Positions 43,425 through 54,894 of a stretch of 64,000 nucleotides of DNA are shown here, piece after piece (position 1 is the first letter of the stretch; each line of letters opens with the position of its first letter). The position numbers were made by a program, and so were the translations under genes. The DNA is taken from assembly GCA_036924085.1 (NCBI GenBank), contig JAVGWX010000007.1, positions 102,346,736 to 102,410,735 on the forward strand, read 5' to 3'. This DNA is from Ariolimax columbianus. Taxonomy: Eukaryota; Mollusca; Gastropoda; Stylommatophora; Arionidae. Below the pieces are notes generated by a model. That model saw only the letters and a program-made list of their open reading frames with translations, made no database searches and was not told where the DNA came from.

Positions 43425-44198
43425 CGTTGTGTATGGTAAGGGCACCAATAGCACCACTGCCTCACATGGAGCATGTTGTCAGAGGCGACTAACTGTGTGA
43501 CATGGCATAACACCGACTATGGTTAGGTGGTTTGTTTAGTGCAGCATAGATCACGCCCAACAGGCCGCGGGTCTTCTTTGCTCTAGGGTTTGAGTCTATT
43601 AAGAGCGACAAAGATGATAGTGGGATTCCAGAATTACAGTTATGAGGAACGACTCAGAAAAACCGGCCTACGGTGTCTAGAAGAGAGAAGAATTCGTGGT
43701 GACTTAATACAGGTTTATAAGATGATCAGAGGAATGGATAAATTAGACTATAACAAGTTTTTTTTTAAATTCAGCGACCCACAATAACAAGAGGGCATAG
43801 CTACAAGCTGACTAAAGAGAGGTCCAGATTAGATATTAGGAAATATTTTTTAGTCAGAGAGTGGTGTCTGCTTGGAATGCATTGCCAGGAGAGGTAGTGG
43901 AGGCAGGGACAGTTAATGCATTTAAGAATAAACTGGATGCGCATAGCTTTTAGAGCAAGGTGATGTAAATGTAACTGGTTGTATACAGACTCTGCAGGGT
44001 CTTCTAAACCAGTATAAAGACGTTAAGTTAAGTTAAAAGTTAAGATGGACTCCCACATCGGTTAGCCACCCTCCATAAGCGATTGTTACAGCGTAGCGGA
44101 TTATAAGGCTGCTCGAGCCTAGCCTACTAAGGGGGAAATCTTTCTCCCGGCTACATCCAACTCATACTAGAGTTGGCATCTGCCCTAAGAACTAAGAA
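43425..44198 (+). mobile_element. Short retroposon (family A) interrupted by a CR1 fragment
   Basis: Both halves align with 19350-19735: left half GCACCAATAGCACCACTGCC through GGGTCTTCTTTGCT and TTTGAGTCTATTAAG (to 43603), right half ATGGACTCCCACATCGGTTA through GGCTACATCCAACTCATAC and the CTAAGAACTAAGAACA tail (44045-44198). Between them lies a CR1 3' end. In the other copy TATTAAG and ATGGACTC are adjacent, so this is an inserted site with its matching empty site. Confidence 0.85.
43604..44044 (+). mobile_element. CR1-like 3' fragment nested in the retroposon
   Basis: Begins AGCGACAAAGATGATAGTGG. It translates SYEERLRKTGLRCLEERRIR, GDLIQVYKMIRGMDKLDYNK, then after shifts NALPGEVVEAGTVNAFKNKL, and ends ACGTTAAGTTAAGTTAAAAG TTAAG. 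The flank on both sides is TTAAG. It starts at the same CR1 nucleotide as the fragment at 59459-59890. Confidence 0.9.
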
Positions 44199-44304
44199 CA
44201 CACCATGTCTTTTTTCTGAGAGGAACGTTACACCCTTTGGCCTGCCGGGATGCAGTGAAGTCGGTTGTTAAGAACAGAATACATAGGTATATATTCTGTA
44301 CAAT

Positions 44305-46557
44305 ATTAGAGGACAAGTGAATACAAGGACAACTATTTGAGGACGGGAATACCAGGACAACTTTTAGAGGACTAGGGAATACAAGGACAGCTATTAGAGG
44401 ACTAGTGAATACAAGGACAACTATTAGTGGGCAACGGGATACTAGGACAACTACTAGAGGACTAGTGAATACAAGGACAACTATTAGTGTACAACGGGAT
44501 ACTAGGACAACTATTAGAGGACTAGTGAATACAAGGACAACTATTAGAGGACCAGTGAATACAAGGACAGCTATGAGAGGACTAGTGAATACAAGGACAA
44601 CTATTAGAGGACAAGTGAATACAAGGACAAGTATTAGAGGACAAGTGAATACAAGGACAGCTATTAGAGGACAACGGGATACTAGTACAACTATTAGAGG
44701 ACTAGTGAATACAAGGACAACTATTAGAGAACCAGTGAATACAAGGACAACTATTAGAGGACTAGTGAATACAAGGACAACTATTAGAGAACCAGTGAAT
44801 ACAAGGACAACTATTAGAGAACCAGTGAATACAAGGACAACTATTAGAGGACTAGTGAATACAAGGACAACTATTAGAGAACCAGTGAATACAAGAACAA
44901 CTATTAGAGGACTAGTTAATACAAGGACAACTATTAGAGGACAAGTGAATACAAAGACAGCTATAAGAGAACTAGTGAATACAAGGACAACTATTAGAGG
45001 ACAACGGGATACTAGTACAACTATTAGAGTACTAGTGAATACAAGGACAACTATTAGAGGACAAGTGAATACAAGGACAGCTATAAGAGGACTAGTGAAT
45101 ACAAGGACAACTATTAGAGGATAACGGGATACTAGTACAACTATTAGAGGACTAATGAATACAAGGACAACTATTAGAGGACCAGTGAATACAAGGACAG
45201 CTATGAGAGGACTAGTGAATACAAGGACAACTATTAGAGGACAAGTGAATACAAGGACAGCTATAAGAGGACTAGTGAATACAAGGACAACTATTAGAGG
45301 ACAACGGGATACTAGTACAACTATTAGAGGACTAGTGAATACAAGGACAACTATTAGAGAACCAGTGAATACAAGGACAACTATTAGAGGACTAGTGAAT
45401 ACAAGGACAACTATTAGAGGACAAGTGAATACAAGGACAGCTATAAGAGGACTAGTGAATACAATGACAACTATTAGAGGACAACGGGATACTAGTACAA
45501 CTATTAGAGGACAAGTGAATACAAGAACAGCTATTAGAGGACAAGTGAATACAAGGACAGCTATTAGAGGACAACGGGATACTAGTACAACTATTAGTGG
45601 ACTAGTGAATACAAGGACAATTATTAGAGAACCAGTGAATACAAGGACAACTATTAGATGACTAGTGAATACAAGGACAACTATTAGAGAACCAGTGAAT
45701 ACAAGGACAACTATTAGAGAACCAGTGAATACAAGGACAACTATTAGAGGACTAGTGAATACAAGGACAACTATTAGAGAACCAGTGAATACAAGGACAA
45801 CTATTAGAGGACTAGTGAATACAAGGACAACTATTAGAGGACAAGTGAATACAAGGACAGCTATAAGAGAACTAGTGAATACAAGGACAACTATTAGAGG
45901 AGCAGTGAATACAAGGACAGCTATGAGAGGACTAGTGAATACAAGGACAACTATTAGAGGAAAAGTGAATTCAAGAACAACTATTAGAGGACTGGTGAAT
46001 ACAAGGACAACTATTAGAGGACAACTGAATACAAGGATAACTATTAGAGGACAACTGAATACAAGGATAGCTATTAGAGGACAAGTGAATACAAGGACAG
46101 CTATTAGACGACAAGTGAATACAAGGACAACTATTAGTGGACAACGGGATACTAGGACAGCTATTAGAGGACAAGTGAATACAAGGACAGCTATTAGAGG
46201 ACAAGTGAATACAAGGACAGCTATTAGAGGACAAGTGAATACAAGGACAGCTATTAGAGGACAAGTGAATACAAAGACAGCTATTAGAGGACAAGTGAAT
46301 ACAAGGACAGCTATTAGAGGACAAGTGAATACAAGGACAGCTATTAGAGGACAAGTGAATACAAGGACAGCTATTAGAGGACAAGTGAATACAAGGACAG
46401 CTATTAGAGGACAAGTGAATACAAGGACAGATATTAGAGGACAAGTGAATACAAGGACAGCTATTAGAGGACAAGTGAATACAAGGACAGATATTAGAGA
46501 ACCAGTGAATACAAGGACAACTATTAGTGGACAACGGGATCCTAGGACAGCTATTAG
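44305..46557. repeat. 30-bp minisatellite, about 75 copies
   Basis: The unit contains ACAAGTGAATACAAGGACAG and CTATTAGAGG. Four unit types mix: ACAAGTG, ACTAGTG, ACCAGTG and ACAACGGGATACTAG. The last occurs about every 60-570 bp. The right end (46150-46500) is a homogeneous run of the ACAAGTG type; the left two thirds are a mosaic. At 30 bp both strands stay open, giving an 819-codon minus ORF (44185-46644) of LIVVLVFTSP repeats that looks membrane-like but has no gene context. Confidence 0.96.
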
Positions 46558-46744
46558 ATAATGTGGAAAATCAGGTATAGAAATGTAAAGAGAACAGCCG
46601 ATGTAAAGGCGGTATATCTTGAAATGACTGCAAAAATTTAACAAAGATAATTGGTTTTAACCTTGAATATTTACATGTCAAAATAACAACCGGAGACAAC
46701 CAATTTACAACACGGAAAGTAGAATTCAAGAAGAGAAACAGAGT

Positions 46745-47055
46745 ACATAACTTAAGACATGAACACCTCTTTGCGACGACAAAAGCTTCATGTACGCTGG
46801 CAAAGATAGACTGAAGAAGTGTGTGAATCCGCTTGGCACAGCATATGAAGGATATAATGTGAAGATTAGCACATCGAAGGCAGAGACTGGGACGATAAGC
46901 TAATCATCAGGTCTAGGGAGCATAAATGTAAACAATACCTAACTTCAGAGACCCAAGACTTCAAATTTCTGGTAAGTATTTTGACGGAAGATGGAAGTCT
47001 CGATAAAGGAACTGAAAGCAGATGTCAGATAGCGTCTGTTAGGGTTTACCAACTG
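46745..47055 (+). mobile_element. LINE reverse transcriptase fragment (palm/thumb), source of the following array
   Basis: Plus-strand translation: LCDDKSFMYAGKDRLKKCVN (the usual ADDT box reads CDDK), YEGYNVKISTSKAETGTIS, then after shifts SETQDFKFLVSILTEDGSLD, KGTESRCQIASVRVYQLLLL HEHRDM. These match the LINE blocks LKISTSKTE, DFxYLGSxxTxDGSxxKEI and RCQKANxxxYQLSPLLxHxD. Homology runs directly into the 14-bp array at the HEHRDM codons. It has at least three frame changes and is a dead copy. Confidence 0.85.
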
Positions 47056-50000
47056 TTACTACTACATGAACACCGGGACATGAATACGGGGACATGAACA
47101 CGGGCACATGAGCAACGGGACATGAACACCGGGACATGAACACGGGGACATGAACACCGGGACATGAACACGGGGACATCACCAAAGGGACATGAACACC
47201 GGGACATGAATACGGGGACATGAACACTGGGACATGGACACCAGGACATGAATACGGGGACATGAATACTGAGACATGAACACCGGGACATGAATACAGG
47301 GACATGAACACGGGGACATGAACACCGGGACCTGAACACCGGTACATGAATACTGGGACATGAATACTGGGACATGAACACTGGGACATGAACACCGGGA
47401 CATGAACACTGGGACATGAACACCGGGACATGAATACGGGGACATGAACACGGGGACATGAATAAAGGGACATGAACACCGGGACATGAACACTGGGACA
47501 TGAACACTGAGAAATGAACACCGGGACATGAATACAGGGTCATGAACACGGGGACATGAACACAGGGACATGAACACCAGGACATGAACATTGGGACATG
47601 AACACGGGGACATGAACACAGGGACATGAACACTGGGACATGAACACTGGGACAGTAACACGGGGACATGAACACAGGGACATGAATACGGGGACATGAA
47701 CACTGGGACATGAACACAGGGACAAGGGACATGAACACCCGGACATGAATACGAGGACATGAATTCAGGGACATGAACACTGGGACATGAATACGGGGAC
47801 ATCAACACGGGGACATGAACACAGGGACATGAACACCGGGACATGAATACGGGGACATCAACACAGGGACATGAATACAGGGACATGAACACGGGAACAT
47901 GAACACAGGGACATGAATACGGGGACATGAACACGGGGACATGAACACAGGGACATGAACACCGGGACATGAATACAGGGTCATGAACACGGGGACATGA
48001 ACACAGGGACATGAGCATAGGGACATGAACACCGGGACATGAACATCAGGACATGAACACAGGAACATGAACACCAGGACATGAACATTGGGACATGAAC
48101 ATGGGGACATGAACACCGGGACATGAACACCGGGACATGAACACCAGGACATGAATATGGGTACATGAACACGGGGACATGAACACAGGGACATGAACAC
48201 CGGGACATGAACATCGGGACATGAACACGGGGACATTAACACAGGGACTTGAACATGGGGACATTAACACCGGGACATTAACACTGGGACATGAACACCG
48301 GGACATGAATACTGGGACATGAACACGGGGACATGAACGATGGGACATGAATACGGGGACATGAACACCGATACACGAACACGGGGACATTACCAAAGGG
48401 ACATGAACACCGGGACATGAATACGGGGACATAAACACTGGGACATGAACACCAGGACATGAATACAGGGACATAAACACTGGGACATGAACACCGGGAC
48501 ATGAATACAGGGACATGAACACGGGGACATGAACACCGGGACATGAACACCGGTACATTAATACTGGGACATGAATCCGGGACATCAACACCGGGACATG
48601 AACACCAGGTCATGAATACGGGGACATGAACACTGGGACATGAACACTGGGACATGAACACGGGGACATGAACACAGGGACATGAACATGGGGACATGAA
48701 CACCAGGACATTAACGCTGGGACATGAACACCGGGAAATGAACACTAGGACATGAACACCGGGACATGAATACGGGGACATAAACACGGGGACATGAACA
48801 CAGGGACATGAACACCGGGACATGAACACCGGGACATGAATACAGGGACATGAACACGGGGACATGAACACAGGGACATGAACACTGGGATATGAACATC
48901 GGGACATGAACATGGGGACATGAACACTGGGACATGAACACTGGAACATGAACACCGGGACATGAATACAGGGACATGAACACGGGGACATGAACACAGG
49001 GACATGAACACTGGGATATGAACATCGGGACATGAACACGGGGACATGAACACAGGGACATGAACACCGGGACATGAAAACCGGGACATTAACACTGGGA
49101 CATGAACACCGAGACATGAACACTGAGACATGAAGACCGGGACATGAATACGGGGACATAAACACGGGGACATGAACACAGGGACATGAACACCGGGACA
49201 TAAACACGGGGACATGAACACCAGGACATGAAAACCGGGACATGAAGACAGGGACATGAACACTGGGACATGAACACTGGCACATGAACACTAGGGCATA
49301 AACATGGAGACATGAACACCGGGACATAAACATGGGGACATGAACACCGGGACATGAACACTGGTACATAAACCCCGGGACATGAACACCGGGACATGAA
49401 CACTGGCACATTAACACAGGGACATAAACACGGGGATATGAACACCGGGACATAAACATGGGGACATGAACACAGGGACATGAACACCGGGACATGAACA
49501 CCGTGTTACCACTACATGAACACCGGGACATGAACACCAGGACATGAACACTAGGACATGAACACCGGTACATGAACACCAGGACATGAACATCAGGACA
49601 TGAATACTGGCACAGGAACACCAGGACATGAACATTGTGTTACCACTACATGAACACCGGGACATGAACACCGGGACATGAATACTGGGACATGAACACT
49701 GGGACATGAACACCAGGACATGAACACCGGGACATGAACACTGGGACATGAACGCTGGGACATGAACACCAGGACATGAACATCGTGTTACGGCTACATG
49801 AACACCATGCCATGAACACTGGGACATGAACACCGAGACATGAACACCAGGACATGAACATCGTGTTATCACTACATGAACACCAGGACATGAACACTGG
49901 GACATGAACACTGGAACATGAATACCAGTTCATGAACACTGGGACATTAACACCAGGACATGAACACTGTGACATGAACACTGGGACATGAACACGAGGA

Positions 50001-50372
50001 CATGAACACTGGGACATGAACACTGGAACATGAACACCAGGACATGAACACTGGGACATGAACACCGGGACATGAACACCAGGATATGAACACTGGGACA
50101 TGAACACCGGGACATGAACACTGGGACATGAACACCACTACATGAATCCAGGACATGAACACCGGGACATGAACATCGTGTTACCACTACATGAACACCG
50201 GGACATGAACACTGGGACATGAACACTGGGACATGAACACCAGGGCATGAACACTGGGACATGAACACTGGGACATGAACACCAGGACACGAACACCGGG
50301 ACATGAACACTGGGACACGAACACCGGGACATGAACACCAGGACATGAACATCGTGTTACCACTACATGAAT
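47056..50372. repeat. 14-bp minisatellite, about 235 copies over 3.3 kb
   Basis: The unit is GGGACATGAACACC with variants ...CACG, ...CACT, ...CACA, ...TACG. Three units make 42 bp, which keeps the minus strand open (up to 447 codons, repeats of HVPVFMSRCSCP); I regard these ORFs as artefacts. A longer word, GTTACCACTACATGAACACC, recurs at about 49503, 49639, 49791 (GTTACGG), 49865 (GTTATC), 50179 and 50354, mostly in the right-hand third. It matches the LINE-array junction GTTACTACTACATGAACACC at 47056. The array has both fine (14, 42) and coarse higher-order periods. Confidence 0.96.
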
Positions 50373-51026
50373 AAGTGGTGACACGAGCTTCTAGCTCGCC
50401 AATAGGGGGACGACAAATGTATTTTTTAACAGGCGGCCATATTAAAACGGGAGGAGTAAAAGTCGGGATTTATTAAAAATTGGAATGGGATACAACCGAG
50501 AACAAAAGGGATATTTGGTAGAGTTGTCCATGATGTTTTCCCACTGTGAATTCCGTGGGAATTGCGCATTATTGTTAATGAAAGGGACGGAGAAACTGAT
50601 CAAAGCGAATATGAGAGAATTGGTGGCAAACGTGAGGTAGGTTTTACATGTTCAGTTCTTAGGTCTGCTGAAAGGAGCAGTAAGCTGAGACTATAACTGG
50701 GCAGTGAGAGAACTGGCACATAAAGAACGAAGTGAAAGTCTGTATAGTGTAACTTGAAATCTCAGGGAGCACGTCCTCTCAGAAAGGGGTGTACCACGGA
50801 CTCCAGGGGACTTGTCACCAAATTGTTCAGAAACCTTTTGTTCCCCAGCGGAGATCAGACGGACGGAAGTTGTTGCAGAATGATATTGACCAAATACGTC
50901 GCCAGAGAAAAGACCACAAGATTGTTAGATAATCAATTAAAAACTAGATGCAGATTGTTAGGAAGGATAGTGATAGACAATAGATCCGGGTGTTAGATCC
51001 AGAGGGTTATATAACTCAACAGGGAT
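50373..51026. other. Unassigned spacer
   Basis: No gene or element recognised; I searched for the continuation of the LINE RT after the array and did not see it. Confidence 0.45.
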
Positions 51027-51345
51027 CAAGATGCTGAGCAGCGCATGAGCTGCAGTGGTCAGCGACCCATAGCTGACTGCTAGCGTTAGGGCCAGCGAAT
51101 CATAGCTGCGAAGACCCTTCTACACCTCCACGCGATGATCCTGGCTAACAAACAGCAGCAGGGCAGACTGGCTAAGGAGAAGGGAGAAGGTACTCAAATG
51201 CTTGCTGAAGTCGGATGTGTTGGACCAAAAGGTGCTGTAAACTACAACACAACGAATTCCGTTCTCTGGACTACATTCTGCTACTTACCCTTTCAGTTTT
51301 TGGTAGTGGGAGATTGGGAACGAACGAAGAAGAAGAAGATATAAT
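51027..51345 (+). mobile_element. SINE (family B), compact reference copy
   Basis: AAGATGCTGAGCAGCGCATG, AGCTGCAGTGGTCAGCGACC, CATAGCTGACTGCTAGCGTT, CTCCACGCGATGATCCTGGC, GGTACTCAAATGCTTGCTGA, AGTCGGATGTGTTGGACC, ACTACAACACAACGAATTCC, ending GGGAACGAACGAAGAAGAAG. The repeated segments of the 42-43.2 kb copy each occur once here, making this the ancestral-state reference. Small ORFs over it are not genes. Confidence 0.85.
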
Positions 51346-52689
51346 TCATCATGACAACCTTTGTTAGTCATAATTAGCTTAGTGAATAATTGGTGTAAAT
51401 ACTAGATTATGTACTCAAATATAGTCGTGTGTTTTATATTGAAGTAAGAAGTAATTCCTGTGTCTTCGTGTGAAAAGAGCAAATTGATTTAAAGGACGTT
51501 AAGTCATTGTACGACGAGCTATGTTAAACTATAAGACTAGTAGAGGATAGAGGTCTGCCACATGTTGGTAAATTGGTTTCAACTTACACGATGATAACGC
51601 CAAAAAATGCTCAACCGACGCAGGCGCGCCCAAATTGCGAAAACACGATCTACCACACGAGCGCGATTGTTTGAACACGGCGAGAGCTGCTCATATTACA
51701 ACAGCTGTAAACGTTAGCAAAGCGTTGAAGCAACAGTGTGTCAAAAAGTCACAATAATCAATGTTTGCCACTGTTGTCGTTAATCAAGGATAAGATTAGT
51801 TCATAATATATTTACTAAAATATATATTGCTGCGGTCCTCAAAAATATTTACGCCATCTATACAGTGGTCGTGACTCATAGGTTGAGAAGCTCTGGACTA
51901 CGCCATACATCTTGTTTAATAAATTGAACAAAGGGAGAACATCACAAAATAAAATAGTTTATTTTAAGCGCTAGATAGCCTCCCTTTACCACCACGAGCG
52001 AGCGTGTTTCAGATTGATTTCAGTGCTCAATACTCGATATTATTGTTCTCTGGCATAATGAGTATGGGTCGATATACCAGAGACGTTAAAGGGGCTTGGC
52101 TCTCAGGATGTAAGAGCCAAACGGTGGTATTTCGAAATTCACAAGTTCCAAGCGTCCTCTGGTGCCAAGAGAGGAGATATCAGTGTCTAGACATATTGGA
52201 GATTGACGAAGAACTCCAGAGAACCTATACGCCTAAAAGATCCCTTGGCAGTTGAAAATCGATAAGAGAGCTGTTAGCCTCTGCCCGGGAGAAACATTCT
52301 AAAAGTAACACAAATTCATACCCGACACGCAGTCTACACTAAGGCCTAGCAAGCAGCTGGAAGTAAACATTTCAAAAATAAAGAACGCACTACGGATAGG
52401 CTTCCGCTACTTGGTAGCAGACATAACCTGCCTGTTTGAATACATGGAAGCCAAGTATTTCAAGTATACTGTCCTACAATACTTCGTATCATCTTAGCGC
52501 GTGCCATCGTGCATGACCTTTGTTTTTCCCAGCTGAATAGCACAGAAGGAGAATGTCGCAGGCGTGTCTCGTGTAGTACATGCATATCTCCTCCTCGTCC
52601 AACAACAATGTTCTATTATGTTACATTTGATTGCATTTACTCCGATTGTAAAGGTCCAGCTGGAGGATGTATATGACCAAGAAATAAAA
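51346..52689. other. Unassigned spacer with a possible hAT-like end
   Basis: At about 51866-51890, CATAGGTTGAGAAGCTCTGG resembles the inner half of hAT nonautonomous ends (GGTTGAGAACCACTG). The match is partial and I saw no partner end, so this is only a hint. The ORF at 52004-52255 has no recognisable features. Confidence 0.3.
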
Positions 52690-52699
52690 TAATTGTGTG

Positions 52700-53157
52700 T
52701 ATGTGACTATGTGTGTGTGTGACTGTGTGTGTGACTATGTGTGTGTGTGACTGTGTGTGTGAATATGTGTGTGTGTGACTATGTGTGTGTGTGATTGTGT
52801 GTGTGACTATGTGTGTGACTATGTGTGTGTGACTGTGTGTGTGACTATATGTGTATGTGACTATGTGTGTGTGTGACTATGTGTATGTGTGACTATGTGT
52901 GTGTGTGTCTATGTGTGTGTGACTATGTGTGTGTGACTATGTGTGTATGACTATGAGTGTGGGACTATGTGTGTGTGTGTGACTATGTGTGTGTAACTTT
53001 GTGTGTGTGACTATGTGTGTGTGTAACTATGTGTGTATGACTATATTTGTATGTGTGACTATGTGTGTGTGACTATGTGTGTGTGTGTGACTATGTGTGT
53101 GTATGTGTGACTATGTGTGTGTGACTATGTGTGTGTGTGTGACTATGTGTGTGTGTG
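52700..53157. repeat. (GT)n / GACTATGTGTGTGT variable tandem tract
   Basis: GACTAT or GACTGT anchors followed by 6-12 bases of GT repeat, about 35 units of 10-18 bp. Slippage in the GT part explains the length variation. Confidence 0.92.
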
Positions 53158-53429
53158 AAATGAGCAGAAAGTCCAAAGTCCTTTAATCATTGACTGCTGC
53201 GACTACAAATCAGTGAACGAGTAACTTCATCGTGCAAGGCCCCAAAGGTGAAACAGGTAAAAATGCCAGGTAGGGCTCATAATAAAATTAAAAATACGTC
53301 CACGTGTCTTTAAACTGTCACATTTGTGAGCAAAGCAGCGCCTGGAAACGGCAGCAAGGACAAGTATATTCTAAGCACTCGGAATACACCTGACGAACGG
53401 TGCCACCTGGCTCCCTCACGCTGATCGCC
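53158..53429. other. Unassigned spacer
   Basis: No feature recognised. Confidence 0.4.
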
Positions 53430-54110
53430 CAAGGCCGCGGTTGGGGGCAGAGTGCCAGGCGACGTGCTGGGCAGATCAAGTGAAGGCGATCTGTCTCATG
53501 TGTTGTGCGGGTGGCCTTGGGGAAGACTCCATCAGGGGTGTGGTCTGTTCCCGCAGCTCATTTCCGGGGGCATGTGTAGAAGCTGTCGAGATGGCACATC
53601 TTGAGATGGGTCACAAAGCCGAAGAAAAGGAGGCTGCGTCGATCCAGCGTTAAGGAAATACTCTCGAGTTGTGAAGCCGGTAGACGTCAGTTTTAGTGAA
53701 TCGGTTTTGCCAGGCGACTTCAAGATTAGTCGTTGGTTGCGCAGGTGGAAAATCTCTATCAGCTTCCGATCTCTATGTAAGACCGTAAAGGTCTCGAAGC
53801 TGTACAGGAGGATTGGAACTACATGGCTTCTATAACAGCTTCTAGACAGGAACAGCTTCTAGGTAGGAACAGCTTCTACCCAGGTAGATGAAGTTATCGA
53901 TATGAGGGACGTCATTGCCGGGGACAGTGATGTTCACCACAGGTGGTCAACTGCCAAGGCTTTGAAAATTGGTCTTCGCTCAGGTGTCAAATGTGAGGTT
54001 GACTAAGTGTTCAAGGGGACCTGTGAACGTCTGGTAGTCTGTACTTGATGTGAAGAGCTCGTTTGCGTAATCGAGGTCTGTCAAACAAGTCCAACAGCGA
54101 CTTCCTGGTT
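53430..54110 (-). mobile_element. LINE reverse transcriptase fragment (third family), heavily decayed
   Basis: Minus-strand pieces in order: DLDYANELFTSSTDYQTF (decayed DYADDL box; the second D is E and there is an N), GPLEHLVNLTFDT, NITVPGNDVPHIDNFIYLGR (the V-D-N-F-x-Y-L-G-S block), PILLYSFETFTVL-like codons near 53820, FHLRNQRLILKSPGKTDS, AWQNRFTKTDVYRLHNSR. The order and blocks follow RT palm, thumb and C-terminal region of LINEs with YADDLALL-type catalytic boxes. There are more than four frame changes. The endonuclease fragment at 54895-55575 is in the same orientation but may belong to another element. Confidence 0.75.
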
Positions 54111-54279
54111 GTGCTTTTCCATAATGCAAGTATCCAATAATCTATAGACCAGCAGAACAGCGATGGTACGAAGACACATTTCTGGCCGACGTCAGAGGAT
54201 GTTGAGTAGTTGCCAGTTAGATCATTCCCGCAGAAAACTCTGGCTTTTGTGTTGTGACGGAGCTTCTATATTAATCCCA

Positions 54280-54562
54280 CCCATGTATCGGAGACTCCTA
54301 CACAACTACAAGAGACAGACGAAAAGACCACAAAATCCTATGGTAACCCCATCGATGTATCGGAGACTCCTACACAACTACAAGAGACAGACGAAAAGAT
54401 CACAACATCCTATGGTAATCCCACCCATGTATCGGAGACTCCTACACAACTACAAGAGACAGACGAAAAGATCACAAAATCCTATGGTAATCCCATCCAT
54501 GTATCGGAGACTCCTACACAGCTACAAGAGACAGACGAAAAGACCACAACATCCTATGGTAG
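54280..54562. repeat. 72-bp tandem repeat, 4 copies
   Basis: The unit contains CCCATGTATCGGAGACTCCT, ACACAACTACAAGAGACAGA and CGAAAAGATCACAAAATCCT. It keeps frame (24 residues, MYRRLLHNYKRQTKR core), accounting for the 136-codon ORF at 54163-54573. Longest unit in the window. Confidence 0.93.
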
Positions 54563-54589
54563 AAGTCGGGTAAGTCAGAAACTAGCTTT

Positions 54590-54745
54590 GGAAAGTCAGA
54601 AGAAAGGGCAATCGTTGAGGATGACTTCAAAGTCAAATGGACGGACAATCATTGAGGACGACTTCAAAGTCAGATGGAAGGGAAATCGTTAAGGGTGACT
54701 TCAAAGTCAGATGGAAGGGCAATCATTGAGGGTGACTTCAGTGAC
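54590..54745. repeat. 37-bp tandem repeat, about 4 copies
   Basis: The unit contains GAGGGTGACTTCAAAGTCAG and ATGGAAGGGCAATCATT. Units alternate between GGACGACTTC and GGGTGACTTC forms. Confidence 0.85.
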
Positions 54746-54894
54746 AAATTAGAAAAGAGCATCATAGAATACGTCACTAGGTGAGGGCACCAAAGAATAC
54801 GTTGTAGGATCTTATGAATTAGATCAGAGACATGACAGGAGAGATATTTTAAAAGAATGAACAAATCGATCGACATCATCATCAAAAACAACTA

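Noticed and set aside
44185..46644. An 819-codon minus-strand ORF resembling a repetitive membrane protein (LIVVLVFTSP repeats)
   Set aside because: It covers a 30-bp minisatellite; both strands are open because 30 is divisible by three, and there is no gene context, splice signal or non-repeat domain.
39905..46745. The idea that the LINE fragments at 39425 and 46745 are two halves of one split copy
   Set aside because: They meet at about the same codon, but the C-terminal half lies upstream of the N-terminal half on the same strand, so simple array growth cannot explain them as one copy.
47039..49621. Cys/Pro/Ser-rich ORFs of up to 447 codons (HVPVFMSRCSCP repeats) that look like an extracellular repeat protein
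   Set aside because: They follow the 14-bp array (three units = 42 bp), appear in all minus frames, and the array grows from LINE sequence.
51820..51900. hAT-type transposon end
   Set aside because: Only a partial match to GGTTGAGAACCACTG-like ends and no partner terminus or 8-bp duplication; left as a note in the spacer entry.
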